A DNA stretch of 64,000 bases from Actinobacteria bacterium IMCC26103 (GCA_002284875.1 CP015604.1:744001-808000); one strand, 5' to 3'. Positions 40,204 through 51,979 are shown, numbered from the stretch's first letter. Made by a program: numbers and translations. Notes: a model not told the origin generated them from the letters alone.

Positions 40204-42888
40204 GTGTCAAAGGTCCGCGTACATGAGTTGGCAAAACAACTCGGTATGGAGAGCAAGGTCGTTCTTGCCAAACTCCAAGAAATGGGCGAATTCGTTCGCT
40301 CTGCATCATCAACTGTAGAAGCGCCAGTCGTGCGCAAGCTCATCGAGATGTATCCCGATGCCAAGCCAGCTGAAGAGGCAAAACCAGTCAAGAAGGCCGC
40401 TGCTAAAAAGACTGCCGCCAAGAAGAGCGTTGCAGCCAACCCAGAACTCGCCGCTGAATTGGCTGCTGAACTCGGTGTCGATCTCGAAGCGCTTAAAGCC
40501 GCGCGCGCCGAAACTATTGCGCCAGCCCCAACGCCAATTGATACAGAAAAGATTTCAAATACAACAGGTGGCGAAGAAGTAAAACCGGCAACTCCACGTC
40601 CGGGTAATAATCCATTTTCAACAGGTGGCGCATCAGTACCGCGTCCACCACGTCCTGGTAATAATCCATTTTCAACAGGTGGCGCAGTTCCACGTCCACC
40701 ACAACGACCAACAGGTGCAACAGGTGCACGACCTGGAATGTCAGGACCACGTCCTGGTTCCGTTCGTCCAGGTTTTGCAGCACGTCCAAATACTTCACGA
40801 CCAGCTGGTACTGGTGGTCCAGGAAATTACCCACCACGTACTGGTGGTGCACCATCTTCTAGTCCATATCGTTCAGGTACTCCAACAACTGGTGCGCCAA
40901 CTACTGGTGGTCAACAACGTCCCGGCGGCGGTCCTAATCGCGGTCCTGGTCGCGGCGGCGCAGCAGGTGCATTCGGTAAGAATGCAAGTAAGAGCAGCAA
41001 GCGCAAACCAAAATCTAGAAAAGCGCTGCGCGATGAATTCGACAATATGCAAGCGCCACAATTGGGTGGCGCAGTTATTCCGCACGGCGATGGCAAGACT
41101 CAAATCCGGATGCGTCGCGGTTCAACACTTGCAGATTTCGCTGAAAAGATTGGCGCAGATGCCGCAGCGCTAGTTGCAGCGCTATTCCACTTAGGTGAAA
41201 TGGTCACTGCAACCCAATCAGTAGATGCCGATACCTTCGAAATTCTTGGTGCGCAATTGGGTTATGTAATCCAGATTGTTAGCCCAGAAGATGAAGATCG
41301 CGAACTGCTACAAGATTTCGATATCGATCTAGCGCAAGAGCTATCTGATCTAGATGCAGATTTACTTGTGGCGCGTCCTCCAGTTGTAACTGTTATGGGA
41401 CACGTCGATCACGGTAAGACGAGTTTGCTCGATGCCATCCGTAAATCTGAGGTTCTTAAGACTGAAGCCGGCGGCATCACACAGCACATCGGTGCTTATC
41501 AAATTCACCACGATCATGACGGTGTAAACCGCGCGATTACCTTTATTGATACACCTGGCCACGAAGCCTTTACCGCTATGCGTGCTCGTGGTGCCAAGGT
41601 CACCGATATCGCAGTACTAGTTGTTGCAGCAGATGATGGAATCATGCCGCAGACAATTGAAGCTCTAAATCACGCCCAAGCAGCCGATGTTCCAATTGTG
41701 GTTGCCGTTAACAAGGTTGATAAAGAAGGTGCAAACCCAGATAAGGTCCGCCAACAATTAACCGAGTACAACTTGATCGCTGAAGAATATGGCGGCGAGA
41801 CTCTATTCGTTAACGTATCTGCTAAATCAGGCGTTGGTGTAAATGAACTCATCGATGCGATTCTTTTGACAGCAGATGCGGCGATTGATCTACGCGCTGT
41901 TGCCGAAGATGCTGCTCGCGGTGTTGCCATCGAAGCTCACCTAGATCGCGGTCGTGGACCAGTTGCAACTGTCTTGGTACAGCGCGGAACGCTGAAAATC
42001 GGTGATGCAATTGTCGCTGGTGGTTCATTTGGTCGCGTACGTGCGATGCTCGATGAGCATGGTGAGAATGTAGAAATGGCTGGACCATCACGTCCAGTGC
42101 AAGTTCTTGGATTTACATCTGTGCCAAGTGCAGGTGACACATTCTTAGTTGCTGATGAAGATCGCACTGCTCGCCAGATCGCTGAAAAGCGTCAAGCAGC
42201 AGAACGTAATGCGCAACTTGCTAAGGCGCGCAAGAAGGTCTCACTCGAAGACTTTATGGAACAGTCCAAAGTCTCAACGCTTAACCTCATCCTCAAGGGC
42301 GACGTATCCGGATCGGTGGAAGCTCTCGAAGATGCGCTTATGCAACTCGACGTTGGAGCAGAAGTTGATCTACGCGTTATCCACCGTGGCGTAGGTGCAA
42401 TCACTAAGAGCGATATCACTCTGGCATCGGCATCTACTGCAGTTGTTATCGGCTTTAACGTTAAGCCAGAACCACAGACCGCAATTTATGCAGATCAAGA
42501 AGGCGTGGAAGTTCGCTTCTACTCCGTGATCTACAACGCTATTGAGGAGATTGAACTATCTCTAAAGGGCTTGCTCAAGCCAGAGTACGAAGAAATCATT
42601 CTCGGCAACGCAGAAGTACGCGAGATCTTCAAATCTTCTAAGGCCGGCAATATCGCAGGATCTATCGTTCGCGATGGTTCTATCAAGCGAAATGCTAAGG
42701 CTCGCATTATGCGCGGTAGTGAAATCGTCCTAGATGATCTAACTATCGATTCTTTGAAGCGCTTTAAAGATGATGCCACTGAAGTCAAGGAAGGCTTTGA
42801 GTGCGGTATCGGTCTTGGAAATATGAAGGATCTGCAAATTGGAGACACCATTCAGGTCTTCGAGATGCGCGAGAAGAAGCGGGCATAA
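40204..42888 (+). CDS. infB: translation initiation factor IF-2
   Basis: GTPase that brings fMet-tRNA to the 30S subunit. It is 894 residues from a GTG with an AGGAG site. An N-terminal IF2N domain ([21 protein letters not shown]) is followed by a Lys/Ala stretch and a long disordered Gly/Pro/Arg/Thr-rich region (about 120-265). The G domain follows with [16 protein letters not shown] and NKVDKEG, then domains II-IV ending in the fMet-tRNA-binding C2 domain. The disordered part contains a near-exact DNA repeat. The long N-terminus is typical of actinobacteria. Confidence 0.97.
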   Translation: MSKVRVHELAKQLGMESKVVLAKLQEMGEFVRSASSTVEAPVVRKLIEMYPDAKPAEEAKPVKKAAAKKTAAKKSVAANPELAAELAAELGVDLEALKAARAETIAPAPTPIDTEKISNTTGGEEVKPATPRPGNNPFSTGGASVPRPPRPGNNPFSTGGAVPRPPQRPTGATGARPGMSGPRPGSVRPGFAARPNTSRPAGTGGPGNYPPRTGGAPSSSPYRSGTPTTGAPTTGGQQRPGGGPNRGPGRGGAAGAFGKNASKSSKRKPKSRKALRDEFDNMQAPQLGGAVIPHGDGKTQIRMRRGSTLADFAEKIGADAAALVAALFHLGEMVTATQSVDADTFEILGAQLGYVIQIVSPEDEDRELLQDFDIDLAQELSDLDADLLVARPPVVTVMGHVDHGKTSLLDAIRKSEVLKTEAGGITQHIGAYQIHHDHDGVNRAITFIDTPGHEAFTAMRARGAKVTDIAVLVVAADDGIMPQTIEALNHAQAADVPIVVAVNKVDKEGANPDKVRQQLTEYNLIAEEYGGETLFVNVSAKSGVGVNELIDAILLTADAAIDLRAVAEDAARGVAIEAHLDRGRGPVATVLVQRGTLKIGDAIVAGGSFGRVRAMLDEHGENVEMAGPSRPVQVLGFTSVPSAGDTFLVADEDRTARQIAEKRQAAERNAQLAKARKKVSLEDFMEQSKVSTLNLILKGDVSGSVEALEDALMQLDVGAEVDLRVIHRGVGAITKSDITLASASTAVVIGFNVKPEPQTAIYADQEGVEVRFYSVIYNAIEEIELSLKGLLKPEYEEIILGNAEVREIFKSSKAGNIAGSIVRDGSIKRNAKARIMRGSEIVLDDLTIDSLKRFKDDATEVKEGFECGIGLGNMKDLQIGDTIQVFEMREKKRA
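40597..40684 (+). repeat. 34-bp direct repeat inside infB
   Basis: Two 34-base copies (40597-40630 and 40651-40684, period 54) differ at one base. Each encodes [11 protein letters not shown] in the disordered region of IF-2. The near identity at DNA level suggests a recent duplication or strong codon conservation, and a potential site of slippage. Confidence 0.85.
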
Positions 42889-42891
42889 CGT

Positions 42892-43323
42892 ATGGGCCAA
42901 TCTCATCGCACTCAGAAAGTTGCCGATCGCATCAAAGTGGTAGTTGCGCAGCTACTCGAGACAAAGATTAAAGATCCGCGTCTTGGCTTCGTAACTGTCA
43001 CTGATGCGCGCGTTACTGGCGATCTGCAGAACGCCTCCATCTTCTACACCGTTTTCGGTGATGATGAACAACGCGCATCAACTGCGGCAGCACTTGAGAG
43101 CGCCAAAGGGGTAATTCGCAGCGCAGTCGGCCGTGATTTGCAGACACGTATTACACCTTCGATTGAATTCTTTGAAGATGGGCTACCTGAATCTGCGAAA
43201 GCGCTCGATTCTCTGCTCGATAAAGTTCACGAACTTGATGCCGAAGTCGCCCAACTGCGTAAGAATGCTTCATTTGCTGGGGGAGAAGATCCTTATAAAG
43301 TCCCCAAAATAATCGAAGATTAA
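42892..43323 (+). CDS. rbfA: ribosome-binding factor A
   Basis: 30S assembly factor that binds the 16S 5' helix. It is 143 residues with the single KH-like domain (VADRIKVVVAQLLETKIKDPRLGFVTVTDARV in part; LQTRITPSIEFFED) and a short variable tail. It follows infB after 3 bases, so translation is probably coupled. Order infB-rbfA-truB-ribF is conserved. Confidence 0.95.
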   Translation: MGQSHRTQKVADRIKVVVAQLLETKIKDPRLGFVTVTDARVTGDLQNASIFYTVFGDDEQRASTAAALESAKGVIRSAVGRDLQTRITPSIEFFEDGLPESAKALDSLLDKVHELDAEVAQLRKNASFAGGEDPYKVPKIIED

Positions 43324-43338
43324 GCAATAACACTTGCC

Positions 43339-44214
43339 ATGACAGATGGATTTCTAGTTGTAGATAAAGCACCAGGTATGACTAGCCATGATGTTGTGGC
43401 GGTGGCTCGTAAAGCTTTAGGCACGCGCAAAGTCGGCCATGCCGGCACCTTAGATCCGATGGCTACAGGTGTTTTGGTTTTGGGATTTGGTAACGGTACG
43501 CGCCTTCTGCAATATATAACTGATGGCGATAAGTCATATACGGCAACAATTATCTTGGGTGCTGCAACAGTTACTGATGATCGTGAAGGTGAAGTTCTAA
43601 GTGAAAGCAATGCTTCTCATATAAACGATGACCAAATTAAAACTGGCCTAGCCAAGATGATTGGCGAAATCGCGCAGCGACCTAGCTCAGTATCTGCGGT
43701 TAAGGTTGATGGAGAGCGCGCTTATGACCGCGTCCGAGCCGGAGAAGTATTCGAACTTGCAGCGCGCACGATCACAATTTCGGCGCTAGATATTTTAGAG
43801 ATTCGCCACCTTGGTGCGCGCATTGAGATAGATATAGATGTGACATGTTCAGCCGGAACTTTTATCCGAGCCATTGCACGCGATTTAGGGAGCGATTTAA
43901 AAGTCGGCGGCCACTTATCTGCACTGCGCCGGACTCGGGTTGCGGGCTTTCCAATTTCGCAAGCTATCTCCTTTGCAGATTTAAAAGCGCAAGTATTTAG
44001 CCCTCTGGCTCTGGCAGATGTAGCGCGCGCTACTTTCCAAGTACGTGAATTGGGTTTGGATGAAGTACAAGAGCTTTCCTTTGGTCGCCCGCTGCAAGCC
44101 AATGCCACCGATCTGATCTTTGCAGCGTTATCACCGGATGATCGCTTAATTGCGCTCCTTAAGAATGAATCCGGTAAAGCCAAACCAATCGCCGTTTTTG
44201 CAGCGGCTAATTAA
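43339..44214 (+). CDS. truB: tRNA pseudouridine(55) synthase
   Basis: Makes pseudouridine 55 in the T-loop of tRNAs. It is 291 residues with the catalytic aspartate Asp39 in HAGTLDPMATGVL, the KPxGxTSH-like start (KAPGMTSHDVV), RRTRVAGF, and a C-terminal PUA-like region. It lies 15 bases after rbfA with no clear Shine-Dalgarno sequence. Confidence 0.95.
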   Translation: MTDGFLVVDKAPGMTSHDVVAVARKALGTRKVGHAGTLDPMATGVLVLGFGNGTRLLQYITDGDKSYTATIILGAATVTDDREGEVLSESNASHINDDQIKTGLAKMIGEIAQRPSSVSAVKVDGERAYDRVRAGEVFELAARTITISALDILEIRHLGARIEIDIDVTCSAGTFIRAIARDLGSDLKVGGHLSALRRTRVAGFPISQAISFADLKAQVFSPLALADVARATFQVRELGLDEVQELSFGRPLQANATDLIFAALSPDDRLIALLKNESGKAKPIAVFAAAN

Positions 44215-44225
44215 TCAGTCATAAT
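44198..44225 (+). promoter_or_regulatory. candidate promoter of leaderless ribF
   Basis: TTGCAG (44198-44203), 16 bases, CATAAT (44220-44225), then 6 bases to the ribF ATG. This is one of the few leaderless candidates in the window with a recognisable -35. It overlaps the truB 3' end. Confidence 0.55.
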
Positions 44226-44231
44226 TAGCAA

Positions 44232-45122
44232 ATGGCCACCGGCAGCGTCGTATTAATCGGAGTCTTTGATGGTGTGCACAAAGGCCACCAACTATTACTA
44301 AACCGCGCTAAAGAGATCGCAGATGGCCGCAACATAATCGCGCTGACTTTTGATCCCCACCCGATGCAGATCTTTGCACCCGATCGTGCCCCAACCTTAT
44401 TAACCACTTTGGCTGATCGGGTCGAGCTCTTAAAGATCCACAATGCAGATCAAGTAGCGGTTCTGAAATTCAATGAGAAATTTTCCCAAATGTCACCTGA
44501 GGATTTTGTAAAGAATATCTTGGTCGGCCAGCTCAGTGCTTCCACTATAATTGTGGGCAAGAACTTTACCTATGGCCACAAGGCAGCCGGTAATGTCGAA
44601 TCTCTGATTGCAGATGGACTTAAATTTAATTTCACAGTAGATGTGCAAGATTTAAAGTCTGGGGAAGGCGAAGTAATCTCTTCCTCGCGCATCCGTAATT
44701 TAGTGACCGCTGGCCAAGTTGAAGAAGCGCGCAAGCTGCTTTCACGCCCACATCGCCTCGATGGTGTTGTGGTGCATGGAGAAAAGCGCGGACGCGAAAT
44801 TGGATACCCAACTGCGAACTTAGGAAGTATCGATGGCCAAACAATTCCTAGCGATGGCGTCTATGCAGGTTGGTTAACAGTTGGAATTAACTTCTGGCCC
44901 GCAGCAATTTCGATTGGTACCAATCCAACTTTTGCAGGCGTGCGTGGACGACAAGTTGAGGCGTATGCACTTGATCAAGAAGGTTTAGATTTATACGATA
45001 AGAACGCATCTATTGAATTTGGTTGGCGTTTGCGAGATACCTTGAAATTTGATGGGTTAGAGCCGCTCTTGGTGCAGATGAAGCAAGATTGTGACCAGGC
45101 TCGCTCATTAACTGAGCAGTAA
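44232..45122 (+). CDS. ribF: bifunctional riboflavin kinase / FAD synthetase
   Basis: Makes FMN from riboflavin and then FAD. It is 296 residues. The N-terminal adenylyltransferase domain has GVFDGVHKGHQLLL and LTFDPHPMQIF; the C-terminal flavokinase domain begins near HGEKRGREIGYPTANLG. The N-terminus is slightly shorter than usual, starting straight at the first strand (ATGSVVLIGVFDG). No FMN riboswitch is seen upstream; a leaderless promoter is likely. Confidence 0.95.
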   Translation: MATGSVVLIGVFDGVHKGHQLLLNRAKEIADGRNIIALTFDPHPMQIFAPDRAPTLLTTLADRVELLKIHNADQVAVLKFNEKFSQMSPEDFVKNILVGQLSASTIIVGKNFTYGHKAAGNVESLIADGLKFNFTVDVQDLKSGEGEVISSSRIRNLVTAGQVEEARKLLSRPHRLDGVVVHGEKRGREIGYPTANLGSIDGQTIPSDGVYAGWLTVGINFWPAAISIGTNPTFAGVRGRQVEAYALDQEGLDLYDKNASIEFGWRLRDTLKFDGLEPLLVQMKQDCDQARSLTEQ

Positions 45123-45131
45123 ATTCTCATT

Positions 45132-45161
45132 TTGCCTTATCCACAGGCGCGCTGGTAATCT
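45132..45161 (+). promoter_or_regulatory. candidate rpsO promoter
   Basis: TTGCCT (45132-45137), 18 bases, TAATCT (45156-45161). The transcript would have a leader of about 75 bases containing GACCG/CGGTC and CGCC/GGCG short hairpins and an AGGAG ribosome site before rpsO. S15 leaders are commonly autoregulated, but no known S15 motif could be assigned by eye. Confidence 0.4.
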
Positions 45162-45241
45162 AACCCCTGTCCAACGATCAAAGTGAGTGACCGTGTATCA
45201 AACCGGTCGCCGTCGTGGCGGTAACTAATAGGAGACCAGAA

Positions 45242-45511
45242 ATGGCTTTAACACCAGAAGTAAAGAAAGAAATCATTGCTAAGTACGGCTCATCAGCTAC
45301 CGACACCGGAAGCCCAGAAGCACAGGTTGCTTTGCTCTCACGTCGTATTGAAGACATCACAACACATCTAAAGACCAACCCACACGATCACCACAACCGT
45401 CGCGGTCTGTTGTTGCTCGTAGGTCAGCGTCGTCGCATTCTTCAGTACTTATCAAAGACAGATATCAATCGTTATCGTGCGATTATCGAAAAGCTCGGTA
45501 TTCGCCGCTAA
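45242..45511 (+). CDS. rpsO: 30S ribosomal protein S15
   Basis: Primary 16S-binding protein of the small subunit. It is 89 residues from the ATG at 45242, which is preceded by AGGAG; the family length is 89. Motifs [45 protein letters not shown] are diagnostic in sequence order. pnp follows after 195 bases, the usual rpsO-pnp pair. Confidence 0.97.
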   Translation: MALTPEVKKEIIAKYGSSATDTGSPEAQVALLSRRIEDITTHLKTNPHDHHNRRGLLLLVGQRRRILQYLSKTDINRYRAIIEKLGIRR

Positions 45512-45518
45512 TTAAATA

Positions 45519-45579
45519 ACTACCCACCAGGGGAGTTTGAGGTTTCCAGTTTTATGTGGAAGCAATGGTCCTCGGTAGT
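45519..45579 (+). other. imperfect long hairpin between rpsO and pnp
   Basis: ACTACC (45519-45524) can pair with GGTAGT (45574-45579), GAGG (45539-45542) with CCTC (45570-45573), and TTCC (45544-45547) with GGAA (45558-45561). A large bulge on the 5' side makes the fold uncertain. In other bacteria an RNase III-processed hairpin in this gap controls PNPase levels. No intrinsic terminator is seen; the rest of the gap to 45706 contains no gene. Confidence 0.4.
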
Positions 45580-45706
45580 GGTTTCCGCAAGACGCTTTCG
45601 TTCTGCGTGAACTTCGATCGACGATTCATTACTTAACATAATTGCTGGTAACTCCTTGCGAACCTGAATGGGTTCATATAAATGCAAAAATAACAAAGGA
45701 GGACCC

Positions 45707-47908
45707 ATGGAGGGTCAAGAAGTACAAACATCAGTTGCCGTTATCGATAATGGCAAATTCGGAAAGCGCGAAATCCGCTTTGAAACAGGGCGCCTAGCGC
45801 GTCAAGCAGCCGGAGCAGCAGCAGTTTACTTAGATGATCAAACAATGATCTTCTCAGCAACAACTGCTTCAAAGACTCCAAAAGATCAATTCGACTTCTT
45901 TCCTTTAACAGTAGATGTTGAAGAGAAGATGTACGCAGTCGGTCGCATCCCAGGATCATTCTTCCGTCGCGAAGGTCGTCCCTCAGAAGATGCAATTCTT
46001 ACTTGTCGTCTAATCGATCGTCCGTTACGCCCATCTTTCGTAAAGGGACTTCGTAACGAAGTTCAAATCGTCGTAACAGTTATGGCGCTAGATCCAGATC
46101 ATATGTACGACGTGATCGCAATCAACGCGGCATCAATGTCAACACAGCTTGCTGGTCTTCCATTCTCAGGTCCAATCGGTGGCGTTCGCGTTGCATTGAT
46201 TGATGGACAATGGGTTGCCTTCCCTAACCATTCACAGGTTGAAAACGCTGTATTCGATATGGTCGTTGCCGGCCGCATTAGCGATGGCGATGTTGCAATC
46301 ATGATGGTTGAAGCAGAAGCAACAGCTAAGACGATCGAACTAATCAAGAACGGTCAGCCAACTCCTACTGAGGAAGTTGTTGCTCAAGGACTTGATGCAG
46401 CTAAGCCATTTATTAAGATTCTCTGCGAAGCGCAGTCGAAGCTAGCAAAGGTTGCTGCAAAGCCAACCGCTGAATTCCCAGTCTTCTTGGATTACCAAGA
46501 AGATGTATTTGCAGCAGTTGAGAAGGCAGCCAAAGATGATCTAGCTAAGGCTATGACTATCGCAGGCAAGCAAGAGCGCGAGACAAAGATTGATGAAATC
46601 TCAGCCGCTGTTAAAGAGTCAGTTTCTGCACAATTTGAAGGACGCGAAAAGGAAGTTCCTGCCGCATTCCGTTCACTTACTAAGAAGCTAGTTCGCCAGC
46701 GCGTATTGCGCGACAAGATTCGTATCGATGGACGTGGCTTGCGCGATATTCGTGCGCTATCTGCTGAAGTTGAAGTTATTCCACGCGTTCACGGTTCAGC
46801 AATATTTGAACGCGGTGAGACTCAAATTCTTGGAATCACAACTCTTAATATGTTAAAGATGGAGCAACAGCTCGATACTTTAAATCCAGAAAACCATAAG
46901 CGTTATATGCACAACTACAACTTCCCACCATATTCAACTGGTGAGACCGGTCGTGTTGGCACACCAAAGCGTCGCGAAATCGGCCACGGCGCACTTGCTG
47001 AGCGCGCACTGATTCCAGTTCTACCAACTCGCGAGGAGTTCCCTTACGCAATCCGTCAGGTCTCTGAAGCACTTGGGTCAAATGGTTCAACTTCAATGGG
47101 TTCTGTTTGTGCCTCAACACTTGCCATGCTTAACGCTGGTGTGCCACTTAAGGCGCCAGTTGCAGGTATCGCAATGGGACTTATCTCAGATAACGTCGAT
47201 GGCAAGGTTGAATATGTTGCCTTGACAGATATCTTGGGTGCAGAAGATGCATTTGGAGATATGGACTTTAAGGTTGCTGGAACAAAAGATTTCATCACAG
47301 CCCTGCAGCTAGATACCAAGCTTGACGGAATTCCAGCATCAGTTCTTGCCGGAGCACTTCACCAAGCAAAAGAGGCGCGTCTTGCGATCCTAGATGTCAT
47401 GAATGAAGCGATCGACACACCAGATGAGATGAGCCCATTTGCTCCTCGCATCATCTCTGTGAAGATTCCAGTTGATCAGATCGGTGCAGTTATCGGACCT
47501 AAGGGCAAGATAATCAACCAGATTCAAGATGAGACTGGCGCAGATATTTCAATCGAAGATGATGGCACGATCTACATAGGCGCAGTCGATGGTCCGTCAG
47601 CAGAAGCTGCACGTGCACAGATCAATGCGATCGCTAACCCACAAATGCCAGAAGTTGGAGAGCGCTACCTCGGTACCGTTGTAAAGCTCGCCGCATTCGG
47701 TGCATTTATCTCACTTATGCCAGGTAAAGATGGCTTGCTCCATGTATCCCAGATTCGCAAGATGCATGGTGGAAAGCGCATTGAGAACCTGGAAGAAGTT
47801 ATGAAGGTTGGCGACAAGATTCAAGTAGAAATCGGCGAAATTGATCCTAAGGGCAAGCTTTCGTTGGTACCTGTACTCGAAGATGGAACAACACCGAGCG
47901 CTGAATAA
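45707..47908 (+). CDS. pnp: polyribonucleotide nucleotidyltransferase (PNPase)
   Basis: 3'-5' phosphorolytic exoribonuclease of RNA turnover; in actinobacteria it can also add 3' tails. It is 733 residues from the ATG at 45707, set by a strong AAAGGAGG. Two RNase PH-like domains flank a helical linker (second core with [24 protein letters not shown] in part), followed by KH ([14 protein letters not shown]) and S1 ([18 protein letters not shown]). The in-frame start 39 bases upstream is rejected. Confidence 0.96.
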   Translation: MEGQEVQTSVAVIDNGKFGKREIRFETGRLARQAAGAAAVYLDDQTMIFSATTASKTPKDQFDFFPLTVDVEEKMYAVGRIPGSFFRREGRPSEDAILTCRLIDRPLRPSFVKGLRNEVQIVVTVMALDPDHMYDVIAINAASMSTQLAGLPFSGPIGGVRVALIDGQWVAFPNHSQVENAVFDMVVAGRISDGDVAIMMVEAEATAKTIELIKNGQPTPTEEVVAQGLDAAKPFIKILCEAQSKLAKVAAKPTAEFPVFLDYQEDVFAAVEKAAKDDLAKAMTIAGKQERETKIDEISAAVKESVSAQFEGREKEVPAAFRSLTKKLVRQRVLRDKIRIDGRGLRDIRALSAEVEVIPRVHGSAIFERGETQILGITTLNMLKMEQQLDTLNPENHKRYMHNYNFPPYSTGETGRVGTPKRREIGHGALAERALIPVLPTREEFPYAIRQVSEALGSNGSTSMGSVCASTLAMLNAGVPLKAPVAGIAMGLISDNVDGKVEYVALTDILGAEDAFGDMDFKVAGTKDFITALQLDTKLDGIPASVLAGALHQAKEARLAILDVMNEAIDTPDEMSPFAPRIISVKIPVDQIGAVIGPKGKIINQIQDETGADISIEDDGTIYIGAVDGPSAEAARAQINAIANPQMPEVGERYLGTVVKLAAFGAFISLMPGKDGLLHVSQIRKMHGGKRIENLEEVMKVGDKIQVEIGEIDPKGKLSLVPVLEDGTTPSAE

Positions 47909-47923
47909 GTAACGAGCGCAAAA

Positions 47924-49935
<2,012 letters not shown>

Positions 49936-49947
49936 GGGGATAAGCAA

Positions 49948-50205
49948 ATGGCTAAAGCAGATATCACAATGTATGGCGCTGACTGGTGTGGAGATTGCCG
50001 CCGCTCTAAGCGCTTGCTTGAAGAACTCGATGTTCAGGTAACCCATATCGATGTGGAAGCAGATAAATCTGCCGCTGCCAAAGTTATGGAGATCAACGGG
50101 GGAGCACAATCAATTCCCGTAATCGTCTTTTCAGATGGAACACATCTGACCGAGCCTTCTGATAATGATCTAAAGGCGAAGTTGCAAGCGCTTTCAATAA
50201 TCTAA
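49948..50205 (+). CDS. glutaredoxin-like protein, mycoredoxin type
   Basis: Small thioredoxin-fold oxidoreductase of 85 residues. The active site is CGDC (Cys14, Cys17) in DWCGDCRRSKRLLEE, followed by the cis-Pro strand SIPVIVFSDGTHLTEPS, which matches mycoredoxins (mycothiol-dependent reductases) better than glutathione glutaredoxins. The second active-site residue pair GD differs from the CGYC or CPYC of better-studied members. Its stop is immediately followed by the stop codon of azlD on the opposite strand. Confidence 0.85.
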   Translation: MAKADITMYGADWCGDCRRSKRLLEELDVQVTHIDVEADKSAAAKVMEINGGAQSIPVIVFSDGTHLTEPSDNDLKAKLQALSII

Positions 50206-50529
50206 CTATTGGATTTTAAAAAGTAGCGCTGAAGTCGCTGCCGCCGAAAGCACAACAACCGGAAATGGTGCGCGCAATATCAGCGCCACAACGGCAACGG
50301 CTACCCCCGCCATACGCTGGTCAGCGATCAAGCGCGAATCTTTGGTAAATGATTGAACCGCAACCAGTGCGCTCAATAGCGCGATCGGTACAAGCGAGTT
50401 AATTTTCAAGATACGTGGATGTGAAAGCCAACTCTTCGGAACGCTCTGTCCCAGATATTTCAAGATAAAGGCAATCAGGCTTGTCCCAATTACTGCAAGC
50501 CATAATGGATCAAAGGTTGTTATCTCCAT
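50206..50529 (-). CDS. azlD: branched-chain amino acid transport protein AzlD
   Basis: Small membrane subunit of the AzlCD exporter for branched-chain amino acids. It is 107 residues with about four hydrophobic segments (LWLAVIGTSLIAFILKYLG in part). It overlaps azlC by 10 bases on the reverse strand. The gene end touches the glutaredoxin gene end without any spacer, so there is no room for a conventional terminator between the convergent genes. Confidence 0.88.
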   Translation of the reverse strand: MEITTFDPLWLAVIGTSLIAFILKYLGQSVPKSWLSHPRILKINSLVPIALLSALVAVQSFTKDSRLIADQRMAGVAVAVVALILRAPFPVVVLSAAATSALLFKIQ

Positions 50530-51194
50530 AAGTTGGCTCGCAATCCAAAGACCAGCGCCAATAACGCAGTTGAAATAATTGGAACACCTGGCACAAAATA
50601 TGGCGTCATCGCCAACGCCAGTGCGCAGGCAGATACCGCAAGTAATCGGTCGGTCTTATTTATTAAGCGCGGCCAAAGTAGACCTAAAAATGCCGCAGGT
50701 ACGGCCGCATCTAGCCCCCAAGCAGCAGGATTGCCCATCGCTTGTGCACCGAGTGCGCCAGCCAAAGTAAATATATTCCAAAAAATAAAGACGCCGATTC
50801 CAGTTAACCAGAAACCTTGGCGCGCAGCTTTCACCCCGAGATGTTCTTGCGAAATGGCCACACCAGTTGATTCATCAATTGTTATTTGTGCGGCCAAGAT
50901 TCGCCGCAAACCTTTTACTTGTAATACCGGGGCCATACGCAGCCCATATAAAGTATTTCGAACACCGAGTAAAGATGCAGTTGCAATTCCACTGATTGCG
51001 CTGCCGCCGGCGCCCAATACTCCAACAACTGCAAATTGTGATGCCCCGGTAAAGGTCAGTAGTGAAAGTAAGCAACTCTGCAAAACAGAGAACCCGGCGG
51101 CAACAGATGCGGCACCAAAAGCGATTCCATAGGCGCCAACTGTTAGAGATACGCTCAATGATTGGGCGGCGGTGGCGCGGTTCACTCTAGACAC
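50520..51194 (-). CDS. azlC: branched-chain amino acid exporter AzlC
   Basis: Large membrane subunit of the AzlCD (BrnFE-type) exporter, 224 residues with several membrane segments. AYGIAFGAASVAAGFSVLQSCLLSLLTFTGASQFA (as separate recognisable pieces SLLTFTGASQF and LLGVRNTLYGLRM) is typical of the family. The start is GTG with CAGAAT six bases ahead, so a leaderless transcript is likely. It is divergent from thyX over a 60-base gap. Export would protect against excess Val/Leu/Ile or import of peptides. Confidence 0.9.
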   Translation of the reverse strand: MSRVNRATAAQSLSVSLTVGAYGIAFGAASVAAGFSVLQSCLLSLLTFTGASQFAVVGVLGAGGSAISGIATASLLGVRNTLYGLRMAPVLQVKGLRRILAAQITIDESTGVAISQEHLGVKAARQGFWLTGIGVFIFWNIFTLAGALGAQAMGNPAAWGLDAAVPAAFLGLLWPRLINKTDRLLAVSACALALAMTPYFVPGVPIISTALLALVFGLRANLWR

Positions 51195-51200
51195 GGGGCC

Positions 51201-51206
51201 ATTCTG
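51201..51206 (-). promoter_or_regulatory. candidate -10 element for leaderless azlC
   Basis: On the reverse strand CAGAAT ends 6 bases before the azlC GTG. No Shine-Dalgarno sequence is present. Same hexamer and spacing as ispG. Confidence 0.45.
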
Positions 51207-51232
51207 CCTTAGATATCCTCAAGGAGATAGCG

Positions 51233-51247
51233 CCTTATATATAAGGT
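51233..51247 (+). promoter_or_regulatory. palindrome and -10 candidate for thyX
   Basis: CCTTATATATAAGG (51233-51246) is a perfect 14-bp palindrome. TAAGGT (51242-51247) ends 7 bases before the thyX ATG and is the likely -10 of a leaderless transcript. The palindrome could be an operator; the same bases AAGGTG could otherwise act as a ribosome site. Confidence 0.5.
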
Positions 51248-51254
51248 GACGCCC

Positions 51255-51974
51255 ATGAGTAATGAAGTCATTTTCCGCGACGATGTCACGGTTGAACTTG
51301 TTAAAGCTAGCGCTAGTGATGCCGATGTAATTTGGGCTGCGCGAGTTTCAACTGCCGGAGAACAGTCGCTAGATGAGATCGGCGAAGATCCAGCGCGCTC
51401 TGCAGGGCTGATTAATTACTTAGCCCGCGAACGTCACGGTTCTCCCTTCGAACATACTTCGATGACATTTTTCATCAGCGCTCCAATATTTGTCTTCCGC
51501 GAATTTATGCGCCATCGCATCGCTTCTTATAACGAAGAGTCAGGTCGCTATCGTGAACTTAAGCCGGTTTTCTACATCCCAGCTAAAGAGCGCAAGCTGA
51601 TCCAAGTCGGTAAAACTGGCGCATATACATTTGAAGATGGCACACAAGAACAATTTGATATCTCAGTTTCGGCAATGAAAGAAGCATATTTAGTTGCCTA
51701 CGATAGTTATCAGAAAATGTTAGATGCTGGGGTTGCCCGCGAAGTAGCACGCGTAGTCTTGCCCGTTGCAACTTATTCATCGATGTATGTCTCAATGAAT
51801 GCGCGCGCGCTGATGAACTTTCTTTCCCTTCGCACAGCGCGCGAAGGTTCACATTTTCCAAGCTACCCACAACGCGAAATTGAGATGGTCGCTGAGAAAA
51901 TGGAAGCGGAATTTGCAAAATTAATGCCGCTTACCTACGGAGCTTTTGAGAAATCTGGACGAATCGCACCCTAA
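51255..51974 (+). CDS. thyX: flavin-dependent thymidylate synthase
   Basis: FAD-dependent methylation of dUMP to dTMP using methylene-tetrahydrofolate; replaces ThyA. It is 239 residues with the ThyX motif RHRIASYNEESGRY (Arg86, His87, Arg88 onward), the flavin-contact segment RERHGSPFEHTSMTFFI, and C-terminal NARALMNFLSLR. ATG at 51255 is preferred; a GTG at 51246 is an alternative. It sits between divergent azlC and dapA, as in several actinobacteria where dapB-thyX-dapA cluster. Confidence 0.95.
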   Translation: MSNEVIFRDDVTVELVKASASDADVIWAARVSTAGEQSLDEIGEDPARSAGLINYLARERHGSPFEHTSMTFFISAPIFVFREFMRHRIASYNEESGRYRELKPVFYIPAKERKLIQVGKTGAYTFEDGTQEQFDISVSAMKEAYLVAYDSYQKMLDAGVAREVARVVLPVATYSSMYVSMNARALMNFLSLRTAREGSHFPSYPQREIEMVAEKMEAEFAKLMPLTYGAFEKSGRIAP

Positions 51975-51979
51975 AACGG

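Noticed and set aside
40625-41173. 182-residue frame in another frame of infB and a 113-residue antisense frame
   Set aside because: Both are His/Val/Gln-rich low-complexity products caused by the Gly/Pro/Arg-rich coding bias of the IF-2 arm.
44215-44231. FMN riboswitch or other riboswitch ahead of ribF
   Set aside because: The gap is 17 bases; a -10 element fills it and there is no space for an aptamer.
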